Source: Terriglobia bacterium
GTDB lineage: Bacteria; Acidobacteriota; Terriglobia; Terriglobales; Acidobacteriaceae
Direction: 5' to 3'
Length of the DNA: 54,157 nucleotides
Assembly (NCBI GenBank): GCA_021325035.1
Contig: JAJPHW010000032.1
Location: forward strand, 1-54,157
The translations under genes were made by a program, and so were the position numbers. The first letter of the stretch is position 1; every line of letters starts with the position of its first letter. Under the pieces are notes generated by a model. The model was not told the origin of the DNA. It did not search any database and saw nothing but the letters and a program-made list of their open reading frames with translations. Of this stretch, positions 41,785 through 50,767 are shown in pieces.

Positions 41785-43278
41785 ATGGCAACAAAAGCTA
41801 ATTCCGTGATGGACAAGCCGATGGAAGTGGGGCGACTGCTGATTGTCAGCACGCAGCCGTCGGATGTGCGTCCGATTTGGGATTTGGCTCGCGCGCGCGC
41901 TTGGCAGTGTGAAGCGGTGGCAAGTGCCTGGGAAGCTTTGGAACAGACTAAAACCGGCAGTTTTGACCTTGTATTGTTAGACTTACACGACTATGCAGAT
42001 GCTTTGCACACACTGCGTTGGCTGCGGTATGCAAGCCCAACTCTATCGGTTGTTTTGATCGCAAACTCTCACGATCACTGGGTCGAAACCGAAGCCCTGC
42101 GATTGGGAGCGCGCGCATGCTTACGGCACCCACTGCGGATGACAGACCTGGAGTCTATGCTTTCGCAAGACCATCCTTCAAAGCCGTCCGTGCTCAATTC
42201 CGCTCCCATGCCTGAACTCATTTGCGAGGCCATAGAGCGTTTTGGAGAAGATTTGTTTTTTGTTTGCGCCACGCCAGCCATGCAAAAACTGCGTGTTCAT
42301 GCTGAATCACTGGCCCAGGTGGACGCTCCGCTGTTGATTGTGGGCGAAGCTGGTAGCGGGAAAGAGTGTACGGCGCGCCTGATTCATCAGTTGTCTATGC
42401 GATCAGGATTTCCTTTTATCAAGATTGATTGCGCCGCGTATCCCGGCGATTTGCTGGAAGCGGAATTGTTTGGACCGGAAAATGGACATCCGGGAAAGCT
42501 GGAGCTTGCGGAAAAGGGAGTCGTATATCTGGAAGACGTCAGCGCCATGCCGCCGGCATTGCAAGCCCGGCTTCTGCAAGTGATGCAGGAAAAGAGTTTT
42601 ACGCGGGCGCACATTCGTGCCCATGGAAACGGCCGCGTTCGCGTAGAAGCGCGAATTTTAGCGGCGGCGAGTCCTGATGCAGAAGCCGCCGTCGCACAGG
42701 GACGTTTGCGCCGTGATCTCTACTATCGCCTGAGCGCCTTCAGCGTGCAGGTTCCTCCCTTGCGGCACTGCCGTGAGGGCATTCCGCTCTTGTTGGGATA
42801 TTTCATGAGCCGTATGGCCAAACAATATGGAATTCCCGGACGCACACTCTCGCCGGCGCTGTTGCAGGCCTGCCAGTCGCATCCCTGGCGTGGGAATGTG
42901 AGCGAACTGCGGGATTTTGCCAAACGTTATCTGGTTGTCGGCGATGAAGAACTGGCCTTGTGGGAATTGAAGAAGCACTCGGCCACGCAAACAGACGATT
43001 CCCATTCCGATCTGAGCTGGCATGTTGCCGAAGGTGGAATGCAAGGGACGCAAGCCGATGGTTTGAAGTCGCTGGTGCGGGACATCAAGGGCGAGACGGA
43101 GCGAAACGCCATCGCCAATGCACTCGAAGAAACTCACTGGAATCGCAAAGCGGCAGCCCGTTTGCTACGCATCAGCTACCGGACATTACTCTATAAAATT
43201 CAGTCGTATGCGATGACCCCACCCCCAGTACCCATGATCATGCGCCAAAGTATGAAACGGGATGAGAGGGCTGAATAA
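41785..43278 (+). CDS. Sigma-54-activator-like regulator lacking the GAFTGA loop
   Basis: This is a 497-residue protein. A receiver domain (about 16-130) keeps Asp66 in LVLLDLHD but has His in place of the usual lysine. The AAA+ domain has Walker A GEAGSGKE (187-194) and a Walker B-like VVYLED (246-251). A Fis-type helix-turn-helix ends the protein (NAIANALEETHWNRKAAARL). The L1 loop, which should read GAFTGA, is shortened to FGPENGHPGKLE, so contact with sigma-54 is doubtful. XrtA-type exopolysaccharide loci usually carry a PrsR-like activator; this may be a derived form. The frame also opens at TTG 41770. Its stop overlaps the next ATG by one base. Confidence 0.87.
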   Translation: MATKANSVMDKPMEVGRLLIVSTQPSDVRPIWDLARARAWQCEAVASAWEALEQTKTGSFDLVLLDLHDYADALHTLRWLRYASPTLSVVLIANSHDHWVETEALRLGARACLRHPLRMTDLESMLSQDHPSKPSVLNSAPMPELICEAIERFGEDLFFVCATPAMQKLRVHAESLAQVDAPLLIVGEAGSGKECTARLIHQLSMRSGFPFIKIDCAAYPGDLLEAELFGPENGHPGKLELAEKGVVYLEDVSAMPPALQARLLQVMQEKSFTRAHIRAHGNGRVRVEARILAAASPDAEAAVAQGRLRRDLYYRLSAFSVQVPPLRHCREGIPLLLGYFMSRMAKQYGIPGRTLSPALLQACQSHPWRGNVSELRDFAKRYLVVGDEELALWELKKHSATQTDDSHSDLSWHVAEGGMQGTQADGLKSLVRDIKGETERNAIANALEETHWNRKAAARLLRISYRTLLYKIQSYAMTPPPVPMIMRQSMKRDERAE

Positions 43279-43934
43279 TGACCAAAATGGGAATGACATC
43301 TTCAAGCAAGGCAAATTTTGCCGTGTTCAAACAGGCTCTCGCTATCGTTCTATTGCTCGGCGGAATGACGAGCGGCTCGTTGGCGCAGTCATCCGGCAAT
43401 GCGAATCCGCCGAGCCTGAGCCCAGTGGCAACTCCATCGGCACATGATGACAGCTATATCATCGGCGATGACGACGTGCTCAGCATCAATGTATGGAAAG
43501 AACCCGACGTCTCGCGCACTCTTCCCGTGCGCTCGGATGGAAAGATTTCTCTGCCCTTGGCTGGTGAAATCCAGGCCCGTGGACAAACTCCTCATCAAGT
43601 CGAAACAGCCATCGCCGAAAAGCTCAAGAATTTCATCGCTGAGCCAGTTGTGACCGTTATCGTCACAGAGATTAAGAGTCAGAACTTCAATATTTTGGGC
43701 GAAGTCAACAAACCGGGAACTTATCCCTTGAGCGGCGCAAGCACTGTACTGGACGCCATTGCGGTGGCTGGCGGTTTCCGCGATTTTGCCAAACAGAAAT
43801 CCATTTATGTTTTACGCCGCGATGCCAATGGCGGCGAGCAGCGGATTCCATTCAATTACAAGGACGTGATCAAGGGCGTGCACGCTGAACAGAACATCAA
43901 GCTGCAATCTCACGACACGATTGTGGTGCCGTAG
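43278..43934 (+). CDS. Wza-like polysaccharide export protein
   Basis: This 218-residue exported protein has a signal peptide (ALAIVLLLGGMTSGSLAQ) without a lipobox Cys. A Poly_export domain (YIIGDDDVLSINVWKEPDVS, VRSDGKISLPLAGEIQARG) and one SLBB domain (NILGEVNKPGTYPL, STVLDAIAVAGGF) follow. It is the outer-membrane or periplasmic export component of the exopolysaccharide system. It is shorter than Wza (about 380), as is normal for the EpsD/XrtA-linked type. It starts on the last base of the regulator gene. Confidence 0.92.
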   Translation: MTKMGMTSSSKANFAVFKQALAIVLLLGGMTSGSLAQSSGNANPPSLSPVATPSAHDDSYIIGDDDVLSINVWKEPDVSRTLPVRSDGKISLPLAGEIQARGQTPHQVETAIAEKLKNFIAEPVVTVIVTEIKSQNFNILGEVNKPGTYPLSGASTVLDAIAVAGGFRDFAKQKSIYVLRRDANGGEQRIPFNYKDVIKGVHAEQNIKLQSHDTIVVP

Positions 43935-43940
43935 AAAAGC

Positions 43941-45299
43941 ATGCGAAAGATACTTTTATTGCAGTTTTTCACCGCCTTGTTGGTTTCGGGTATGAATGTG
44001 GCGTATGCCCAGTCTGGCGCACCAGCGGCAGGAGCCGCGCCAGTGCTTTCCGATCGCGGAGACAACCAGGGAGCTTTATTGGTACCACCTCCCGTTGCTG
44101 GAACCAGCTACTCTCTGGCGTTTGCCACGGATGAGCGCAGCAACTACTTGAAGGGCGGAATTACGTTTCAAGCGAACCACGACGACGATGTGCTTACGGC
44201 ACCAAATGGCAGCACAGTAGCCGATTGGAGCTATTCCATTTGGCCTTCGATTGAGATAGACCAGAGTTGGCCCCGGTTTCACTGGCGGCTCGCCTATATG
44301 CCTGGGTTCACTTTTTATAACAATTTGACGTCATACAATTCGCAGGACCATAACCTATATATCGGCGGAGAGTACCGTTTGTCTCCGCACGTGACCCTGG
44401 GCCTGCGAGATTCTCTTCAAAGGACCTCTAATTTGTTCAACCAGCCGGTCTTCGGAGCGACGGGAACCATCAGCGGAGCGCCGCAGGGCCCAAACGACAC
44501 TATTGTGACGCCGATTTCCGATGTTTTGCGCAATACGGCAGGCGCCGATCTCACTTACCAATTTGGCCGCAATGACATGATGGGTGTTGGAGGGAGCGTG
44601 ACAAATCTACATTTCTTGAATGCTTCACAGGAGCAAGGGCTCTACGATGCGGCGGCCCGCGGCGGTTCCGCTTTTTATACCCACCGTTTTGCGGCGCGTC
44701 ATTATGTGGGTGTGAGTTATCTGTACCAACAATTGTTAACTTATCCGACAGGGGTCACGAACCAGACCACGACCGATGCGGTCATCGGTTTTTACACTTT
44801 CTATCCGAGGCGGACGTTGTCCTTCTCAATTTTTGGCGGTCCGCAATACGCTTCTACGCAGCAATTTGGCTCACCGGCGGTACAGCAGTGGAGTCCGGCA
44901 GCAGGCGCAAGCATCGGCTGGCAGGGAAGACATACGAGCGCGGCTGCGAGTTATATTCACATCATCACCGATGGCGGCGGTTTGCTGGGCGCGGTGCACT
45001 CCAATTCAGGGGCGCTGACCGTACGACGGCAGCTAACCAAGGTTTGGAGCGTGTCAGGACTGGCGAGCTATGCTAGCAACACCTTGGTGGATCCGACGCC
45101 TTTGTTAAATGACGGTGGACACACCATCGGCGGCAGCGTCTGGGTGGACCGCACTTTGGGCAAGCATTTCAGCGTGCAGGCCGGCTACGCGCACCTGCAT
45201 CAGAACTATGACAACGTCCCAGCGCTGGAGAGTGTGATTGGGCGTAACCGCGAGTGGATTTCCGTGAGTTATCAATTCACGCGGCCGTTGGGGCGATAA
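43941..45299 (+). CDS. Outer-membrane beta-barrel protein of the exopolysaccharide locus
   Basis: This 452-residue protein has a signal peptide (LLQFFTALLVSGMNVAYAQ). Many alternating strands follow, such as YSLAFATDERSNYLKGGITF, RFHWRLAYMPGFTFYNNL and FSVQAGYAHLHQNYDNV. The last residues (VSYQFTRPLGR) are barrel-like but not a terminal Phe. XrtA/PEP-CTERM loci carry a comparable barrel protein of unknown role. Its position between Wza-like and Wzz-like genes suggests export or secretion of the polymer. I cannot name a family with certainty. Confidence 0.75.
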   Translation: MRKILLLQFFTALLVSGMNVAYAQSGAPAAGAAPVLSDRGDNQGALLVPPPVAGTSYSLAFATDERSNYLKGGITFQANHDDDVLTAPNGSTVADWSYSIWPSIEIDQSWPRFHWRLAYMPGFTFYNNLTSYNSQDHNLYIGGEYRLSPHVTLGLRDSLQRTSNLFNQPVFGATGTISGAPQGPNDTIVTPISDVLRNTAGADLTYQFGRNDMMGVGGSVTNLHFLNASQEQGLYDAAARGGSAFYTHRFAARHYVGVSYLYQQLLTYPTGVTNQTTTDAVIGFYTFYPRRTLSFSIFGGPQYASTQQFGSPAVQQWSPAAGASIGWQGRHTSAAASYIHIITDGGGLLGAVHSNSGALTVRRQLTKVWSVSGLASYASNTLVDPTPLLNDGGHTIGGSVWVDRTLGKHFSVQAGYAHLHQNYDNVPALESVIGRNREWISVSYQFTRPLGR

Positions 45300-45308
45300 A
45301 GTTTCAGT

Positions 45309-46901
45309 ATGGCGCAAGAAATAGAAGAAAAAACGAGTGGTAATTTGGATCTCGGCCGCTACTGGGCATTGGCGCAACGCCGGTGGTGGTATTTTCTGCT
45401 GCCTCTGTTTGGCGGATGGGTACTGGTTTGGGGCGCAAGCTGGGTGCTGCCGCCGAAGTACAAATCCTCGACGCTGATTCTGGTCGAGCAGCCCACTATG
45501 CCGAAGGATTACGTCACTCCCAACGTGAATGACGATTTGCAGGACCGCTTGCAGAGCATTCAGCAGCAGATCCTGAGCCGCACGCGTTTGCTGCGCATCA
45601 TCGATCAGTTCAACCTCTACGCCAAGGATCGCACTCACCGTACGCCGGATGAAATTGTCGATCGCATGCGCAAGGATGTCGAAGTAAATCTGGTGCGCGA
45701 CGAAAGCCAGCGAGACGTTACGGCTTTTGTCGTGGCCTACTCCTCGCGCGATCCCAAGGTCGCGCAGCAGGTGACCACGGAACTTACCAACTTATTCATC
45801 AACGAAAACTTACAAACGCGGCAGCAGGAATCCGAAGACACGACGTCGTTTCTGGAAAGCCAGTTGGAAGAAGCCCGCAAAGCTCTGGCAGAACAGGAAG
45901 AAAAAGTCCGGGTTTTTAAAGACCAGCATCCGGGGGCATTGCCGACTGAGTTGCAGAGCAATATCCAGATCATGACCGGCCTGGAAAATCAGCTTCAGGG
46001 CGAGCAGGATGCGTTGAATGCCGCCCGTCAGCAGAATGCCTATTTGCAATCTCTGTTGACCCAGTATCACGGACTGCAAAAATCGAGTTCCACCGCAGGT
46101 GCGCCGGCTGGTGGCCTGAGTGCGATTGACCAGGAGCTAGCCAAAGAGCAGTCGCAGTTGGCTGATTTGAAGGCGCACTATACCGATCAATATCCCGACG
46201 TGCGCAAACTCCAGCAGCAGATTGCCGACACGCAAAAGTTACGCGCTCAAATGGTAAGTAATCTCAAATCGCAACCGGCTTCAGGCGATGCAACCACGCT
46301 CGATCCGGAGAGCAAAGATGACACCACGGTTGTGCAGCTGGAAGGCCAGCTACGCGCCAATCAATTGGAGATTACCAACCGGCAAAAGACCATTTCCGAC
46401 TTGCAGACGAGAGTGGGAGCTTATCAATCGCATCTGAGTCAAGAACCAATCGTCGAGCAGCAATTCACTGATCTGACGCGCGGCTATGAGCAATCAAAAG
46501 CCAATTACGACGATCTACTGAAAAAGAAAAACTCTTCGCAGATGGCGACGAGCCTCGAATTGCGGCAACAGGGCGAACATTTCAGTGTGCTGGATCCGCC
46601 GAGCCTCCCATTGAAGCCGGATTTCCCCAACCGCTTAAAGTTTTGCCTTTTTGGTTTGGGCATCGGCCTGGCATTGGGAACGGTGATCGCAGGGGGAGCG
46701 GAATATCTGGACGACCGCTTGCATGATGAAGCTTCGCTAAAGAAGTTATTGCCTGTGGCTGTTATTGCGGAAATTCCGCCTTTAAACACGGCGGCAGAAG
46801 ACGGCGTCAATCAGCAAAAAATGCGTTGGGCGTGGGTGGCGGCGGGAGTGGTGGGAGCTATCATCCTGGCAGGTTCAGCAGTAAGCTATTGGCGGGGCTA
46901 G
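45309..46901 (+). CDS. Wzz/chain-length determinant protein (XrtA type)
   Basis: This is a 530-residue inner-membrane protein. A first membrane helix (WWYFLLPLFGGWVLVWGASW) is followed by a periplasmic Wzz domain and a long coiled coil (about 170-400, LESQLEEARKALAEQEEKVR). A conserved Pro/Gly-rich stretch (LDPPSLPLKPDFPNRLKF) and a second helix come next. After that a cytoplasmic part leads to a further hydrophobic C-terminal helix (AAGVVGAIILAGSAVSYW). It controls polymer length together with the tyrosine kinase encoded downstream. No kinase domain is fused to it. Confidence 0.9.
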   Translation: MAQEIEEKTSGNLDLGRYWALAQRRWWYFLLPLFGGWVLVWGASWVLPPKYKSSTLILVEQPTMPKDYVTPNVNDDLQDRLQSIQQQILSRTRLLRIIDQFNLYAKDRTHRTPDEIVDRMRKDVEVNLVRDESQRDVTAFVVAYSSRDPKVAQQVTTELTNLFINENLQTRQQESEDTTSFLESQLEEARKALAEQEEKVRVFKDQHPGALPTELQSNIQIMTGLENQLQGEQDALNAARQQNAYLQSLLTQYHGLQKSSSTAGAPAGGLSAIDQELAKEQSQLADLKAHYTDQYPDVRKLQQQIADTQKLRAQMVSNLKSQPASGDATTLDPESKDDTTVVQLEGQLRANQLEITNRQKTISDLQTRVGAYQSHLSQEPIVEQQFTDLTRGYEQSKANYDDLLKKKNSSQMATSLELRQQGEHFSVLDPPSLPLKPDFPNRLKFCLFGLGIGLALGTVIAGGAEYLDDRLHDEASLKKLLPVAVIAEIPPLNTAAEDGVNQQKMRWAWVAAGVVGAIILAGSAVSYWRG

Positions 46902-46915
46902 ATTTAAGATAAAGC

Positions 46916-47917
46916 ATGTACAAAGAATATTTCCAACTGAAGCGCAACCCCTTCGAGATCACGCCCGATCCGTCGTTTTTGTTTCCTACGCGACGGCATA
47001 ACGAGGCGCTCGCCGCTCTCTATTACGGCGTTGAGCGGCGCAAGGGCTTTGTGGTTCTCACCGGCGAAGTGGGCACTGGGAAGACTTTGCTGGTGCGTTG
47101 CCTATTGCAATTGCTGCACAAGAGCAACATTGCGTACGCGTATGTCTTTAACAGCCGCTTGGATGGAATTGAGTTTTTGCGTTACATCGCCGCTGACCTT
47201 GGCCTTCCCGCTGCGGGCAAAAGCAAGGGTGAACTGCTCCTGTTACTCACGAATTTCTTAGTCGCCCGTTACGAAAAGAAGCAGACCACAGTCCTGGTGG
47301 TGGACGAAGCTCATCATTGCTCAGCGGAAGTGCTGGAAGAGATTCGTTTGTTGACCAACCTCGAAACTTCACAGGACAAGCTGCTGCAAATTCTTCTTGT
47401 TGGCCAGCCGGAGTTGGACGAAAAGCTCGACTCGCATGAACTGCGGCAACTCAAGCAGCGTGTGGCGCTTCGTTCGCAGTTGAAGTTTCTGAGCCTCGCC
47501 GATACTTCCGGCTACATTCAAAAGCGGCTGGAACTCGGCGGAGCACCACAGGAAATTTACACCACCCTGTTCCCGGAAGAAACCGTGCGTGTGGTTTATC
47601 GCTACTCGGGAGGCTATCCACGGCTCATCAATACCATTTGCGAGAATGCGTTGATCAATGCGTTCGCACGGCAAGTCAAAGTGATTCCCGCGGAAATTAT
47701 TGAAGAGGTAGCGGCAGATTTGCGCCTGGATGTCGCACCCGCGCCTCCAACCGCGCGAACGCAAGTCATTCCGCAAGACCGGTTATTACAAGCGGAGCAA
47801 GTCCTTTTGCAGCTACAGAGTTATTTGCAATCCATGCGGGCAAGCGAGCCGGGCGCGGCGAAACCGGTACCTTCGGTATTGCAGCCAGGATTCAAGCCGG
47901 GGACTTTTAAACAATGA
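46916..47917 (+). CDS. ExeA-like AAA ATPase of XrtA-type loci
   Basis: This is a 333-residue ATPase. The N-terminus FQLKRNPFEITPDPSFLFPT is the signature of the ExeA/XrtA-associated group. Walker A is GEVGTGKT (50-57), Walker B is VLVVDEAHH, and the sensor region includes LLVGQPELDEKL. These ATPases stand beside chain-length and kinase genes in exosortase-linked exopolysaccharide operons. The exact job is unknown. Its stop overlaps the kinase start by four bases (ATGA). Confidence 0.9.
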   Translation: MYKEYFQLKRNPFEITPDPSFLFPTRRHNEALAALYYGVERRKGFVVLTGEVGTGKTLLVRCLLQLLHKSNIAYAYVFNSRLDGIEFLRYIAADLGLPAAGKSKGELLLLLTNFLVARYEKKQTTVLVVDEAHHCSAEVLEEIRLLTNLETSQDKLLQILLVGQPELDEKLDSHELRQLKQRVALRSQLKFLSLADTSGYIQKRLELGGAPQEIYTTLFPEETVRVVYRYSGGYPRLINTICENALINAFARQVKVIPAEIIEEVAADLRLDVAPAPPTARTQVIPQDRLLQAEQVLLQLQSYLQSMRASEPGAAKPVPSVLQPGFKPGTFKQ

Positions 47918-48774
47918 GCCGCATTTTCGAAGCATTGCAGAAATCTTCGGCAGGGAAGGCGAGTGGGTTTTCCGATTTCGCTTCGGCTCTACAACTGGAG
48001 CCGCAGCAAACTGTTGAAACTGTTGCCGAACCGCAGAGCGCAGGAGAGCTGGACCAATTTCCCAGCCTGCATGTGGCGCTCGCCGGGGACAGCCGCTTGT
48101 TTTGCCTGACGCAGCGCGACAGCCTGGGCGCAGAGAAGTTTCGTTTTCTAGGGGTGCGGCTGCGGCAACTGCAGCAATCCCAGGCGCTCAAAAGAATTTT
48201 GGTGACCAGCACCATTCCGGAAGAAGGAAAGAGCACGATCTCGGGAAATCTGGCGACGACTCTGGCGCGTAAACGACAGCAAAAGGTATTGCTGATCGAT
48301 GGCGACTTGCGACGCCCCTCGCTCAACCGGCTATTGGGTCTGCATCACCTGCGGGGGCTTAGTGAATGGTTGCAAGGCGATGCAACTGCGGCAGAGCCGA
48401 TCTATCGCTTGGAGGAGCCGGGTTTCTGGTTTATGCCGGCTGGATCGCCTCCAGAGAATCCTCTCGATCTCATGCATCTAACTCGTTATGCAACATTAAT
48501 GGAGCGGCTCTCTGGATGGTTCGATTGGATTGTGATTGATACGCCTCCGGTGCTGCCGCTGGCAGATACAAGTGTCTGGGCCAAGTCAGCAGATGGCATC
48601 TTGCTGGTTACGCGCGAAGGCACAACGCGAAAGCGTGAGCTGCAACGTGGTTTGGCGGCGCTTGATGCCACGAAGTTATTGGGCGTGGTGATCAACAGTA
48701 CGCACAATACGGAGCATGACAATTACTATCAGCATTACGGTGCAGCAGCGAAGTCTTCACGCAGCGAACGATAG
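47914..48774 (+). CDS. CpsD/CapB-type bacterial tyrosine kinase
   Basis: This 286-residue cytoplasmic BY-kinase begins with MSRIFEALQK, common in this family. It has the Walker A variant TSTIPEEGKST (98-108), Walker A' LLIDGDLRRP (127-136) and Walker B WIVIDTPPVLPLAD. The C-terminus has a small tyrosine cluster (DNYYQHYG) as the likely autophosphorylation site. It acts with the separate Wzz-type partner (45309) to control polymer synthesis. A gap of 106 bp with no visible site follows before the next gene. Confidence 0.9.
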   Translation: MSRIFEALQKSSAGKASGFSDFASALQLEPQQTVETVAEPQSAGELDQFPSLHVALAGDSRLFCLTQRDSLGAEKFRFLGVRLRQLQQSQALKRILVTSTIPEEGKSTISGNLATTLARKRQQKVLLIDGDLRRPSLNRLLGLHHLRGLSEWLQGDATAAEPIYRLEEPGFWFMPAGSPPENPLDLMHLTRYATLMERLSGWFDWIVIDTPPVLPLADTSVWAKSADGILLVTREGTTRKRELQRGLAALDATKLLGVVINSTHNTEHDNYYQHYGAAAKSSRSER

Positions 48775-48880
48775 AGCGGTTTAATCACATTTCAGTGTTT
48801 CTGCGACATACTCCCCCGATGCAAATAAATTAAGAATCCGTTCCGGTGGTGATGTAACGCGCCGATTGGATTAGAAAGAA

Positions 48881-49414
48881 ATGGGGAAAGTCTTGAAGTC
48901 GCGTCCTCGTCAAAACACAAATCTTCGTCTGGTGCCGGCGCGGGATGAATCCGCGGCCGCACCGGAACTGTTGGCGGAATCTGCTTTTCATCGCATGATC
49001 GCCGTCGAGTGCAAAAGAGCGGAACGGTCGGGTAATCCCTGTCTACTGATGTTGCTCGATCCCGGCAATGGGCAGTTTACGGAGCGTAAGCGGCTAGCGC
49101 TGAATCAGATAGCGGAATCGCTGCCTTCGTTTACCCGTGAGACGGATGTGACCGGCTGGTATAAGCAAGGGCGCATCATGGGTGTGATCTTTACGGAGAT
49201 CAATGCCGAAGCTCTCGAATTCATTTTAAAAACCATGCTGGCACGATTGAAGCGCACGCTGAGCGCTGAAATGACCATTGACCAATTGAACCAGGTCAAT
49301 GTTTCTTTTGAGATGTTCCCCGAAAAACAGGAAAGCATGGAGCGAGGGAAAAAGGTGCGATCGCATTTGACGGTCGAATCATCGGACCGGCGCGAGACGC
49401 CCTCGGTTTCATAA
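48881..49414 (+). CDS. Stand-alone degenerate GGDEF-like domain protein
   Basis: This 177-residue cytoplasmic protein has no signal or membrane segment. Its core (about 28-145) matches the N-terminal domain of the sugar transferase at 50768. Shared blocks are FHxMIAxExKRxxRSGxPxL and RETDVxGxYKxGxxxGVxFT. These align by eye with the first strand and active-site strand of GGDEF domains (Arg-x-x-Asp before the GGDEF loop). The GGDEF residues are absent, replaced by GWYKQGRIMG. It can hardly make cyclic di-GMP. It may bind a nucleotide or pair with the sugar transferase. The next gene is seven bases away. Confidence 0.72.
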   Translation: MGKVLKSRPRQNTNLRLVPARDESAAAPELLAESAFHRMIAVECKRAERSGNPCLLMLLDPGNGQFTERKRLALNQIAESLPSFTRETDVTGWYKQGRIMGVIFTEINAEALEFILKTMLARLKRTLSAEMTIDQLNQVNVSFEMFPEKQESMERGKKVRSHLTVESSDRRETPSVS

Positions 49415-49420
49415 ACGAAC

Positions 49421-50701
49421 ATGAATCGGGAATACAAACCGAAATTTCTGATTGTTTCCACCGCCAGCTGGTTTCCCATTGCGCGCCTGGCCATGGCTCT
49501 GGCGGAGGCTGGATGCCGGGTGGATGCGGTATGTCCGCCACGTGATCCGCTATCGAAAACCGGCGTGGTGCAGCGGATCCATTTTTACAGCGGGCTTCTG
49601 CCGCTACGTTCCCTGGAGCGTGCGATTCAAAAGGCTCAACCTGATTGTTTGGTTCCCGGAGACGATCTCGCGGTGCGGCATTTGCACCGGCTCCATCAGC
49701 AGGCGAAAACCATGGGCGCTGCCGGGAAAGATATTTGTGCGCTGATCGAACGATCCTTTGGCGCGCCGGAAAGCTTTCCGATCATCGCGGCACGATCTGC
49801 TTTCATTGAGTTGGCGCAAAAAGAAGGAGTCCGGGTCCCGGAAACGGGAGTGTTGAACGATTTCGATGATCTTCGGAAATGGGCGTCAAAGCACGGGTTT
49901 CCGGCGATGCTCAAGGCCAACGGCACTACGGGTGGCGCCGGCGTGAAGATAGTCCGCAACCTCACTGAGGCGGAAGAGGCGTTTCGCACGTTGCAAGCGC
50001 CTCCTCTGTTGGCGCGGGCGGCAAAACGAGCGCTAGTCAATCAGGACAATTCGCTAATTTGGTCCTCACTGCTGCGCCGCCAGTCCGTTGTTAATATTCA
50101 GGGATACATCGCAGGACGAGAAGCCACGAGCGCGGTTGCCTGCTGGGAAGGGCGGGTATTGGCCAGCCTGCACTTCGAAGTATTACAGAAGGCGCATGCG
50201 TTCGGGCCGGCCACAGTAATGCGCAGAATTGAGCATCCAGAAATGACGGTGGCTGCCGAAAAACTGGTACGGCGGCTCAAACTCTCTGGGCTGCATGGTT
50301 TTGACTACATGATCGAGAATGGCAGCGAGAACGCTTATTTGATCGAGATTAATCCGCGGGCTACGCAGGTAGGACATTTGGCTTTAGGCCAAGGACGCGA
50401 TCTGCCCTCTGCGTTGCATGCGGCGGTTGCCGGACAAGCACTTGGGGCATCCAAAAAATTGACGGAAAACGATACCATCGCGTTGTACCCGCAGGAATGG
50501 GTGCGTGATCCGGAAAGCCCATATCTGAAATCTGCGTATCACGATGTGCCCTGGGCGGCGCCCGAGTTGATGCGCGCAAGCCTGCGTCTCCGTAATAAAC
50601 GCAGCAATCGTTTTTTTAGACCGATGGCAGATGCCGGCACAATATCCAGACCCTCCCCTGTTGTAAAACTCGCCAAATCCAACCGCGATTTGGACTTTTG
50701 A
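49421..50701 (+). CDS. ATP-grasp enzyme in the exopolysaccharide locus
   Basis: This 426-residue protein has an N-terminal Rossmann-like part (FLIVSTASWFPIARLAMALA). An ATP-grasp fold follows, with the ATP-binding loop LKANGTTGGAGVKIV and the metal/phosphate motif YLIEINPRATQVGH. ATP-grasp enzymes join a carboxylate to an amine or thiol through an acyl phosphate. Substrates are unknown. In this locus it may add an amino-acid or other acyl substituent to the polymer or its precursor. It is in tight order with the GGDEF-like gene (seven bases) and 66 bp before the sugar transferase. Confidence 0.83.
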   Translation: MNREYKPKFLIVSTASWFPIARLAMALAEAGCRVDAVCPPRDPLSKTGVVQRIHFYSGLLPLRSLERAIQKAQPDCLVPGDDLAVRHLHRLHQQAKTMGAAGKDICALIERSFGAPESFPIIAARSAFIELAQKEGVRVPETGVLNDFDDLRKWASKHGFPAMLKANGTTGGAGVKIVRNLTEAEEAFRTLQAPPLLARAAKRALVNQDNSLIWSSLLRRQSVVNIQGYIAGREATSAVACWEGRVLASLHFEVLQKAHAFGPATVMRRIEHPEMTVAAEKLVRRLKLSGLHGFDYMIENGSENAYLIEINPRATQVGHLALGQGRDLPSALHAAVAGQALGASKKLTENDTIALYPQEWVRDPESPYLKSAYHDVPWAAPELMRASLRLRNKRSNRFFRPMADAGTISRPSPVVKLAKSNRDLDF

Positions 50702-50767
50702 TTGCACGTTCCCATGCAATCGCGGAATGACCTTAACCGCATTTAAGAAAGTGACGAAAGCTTGAGA

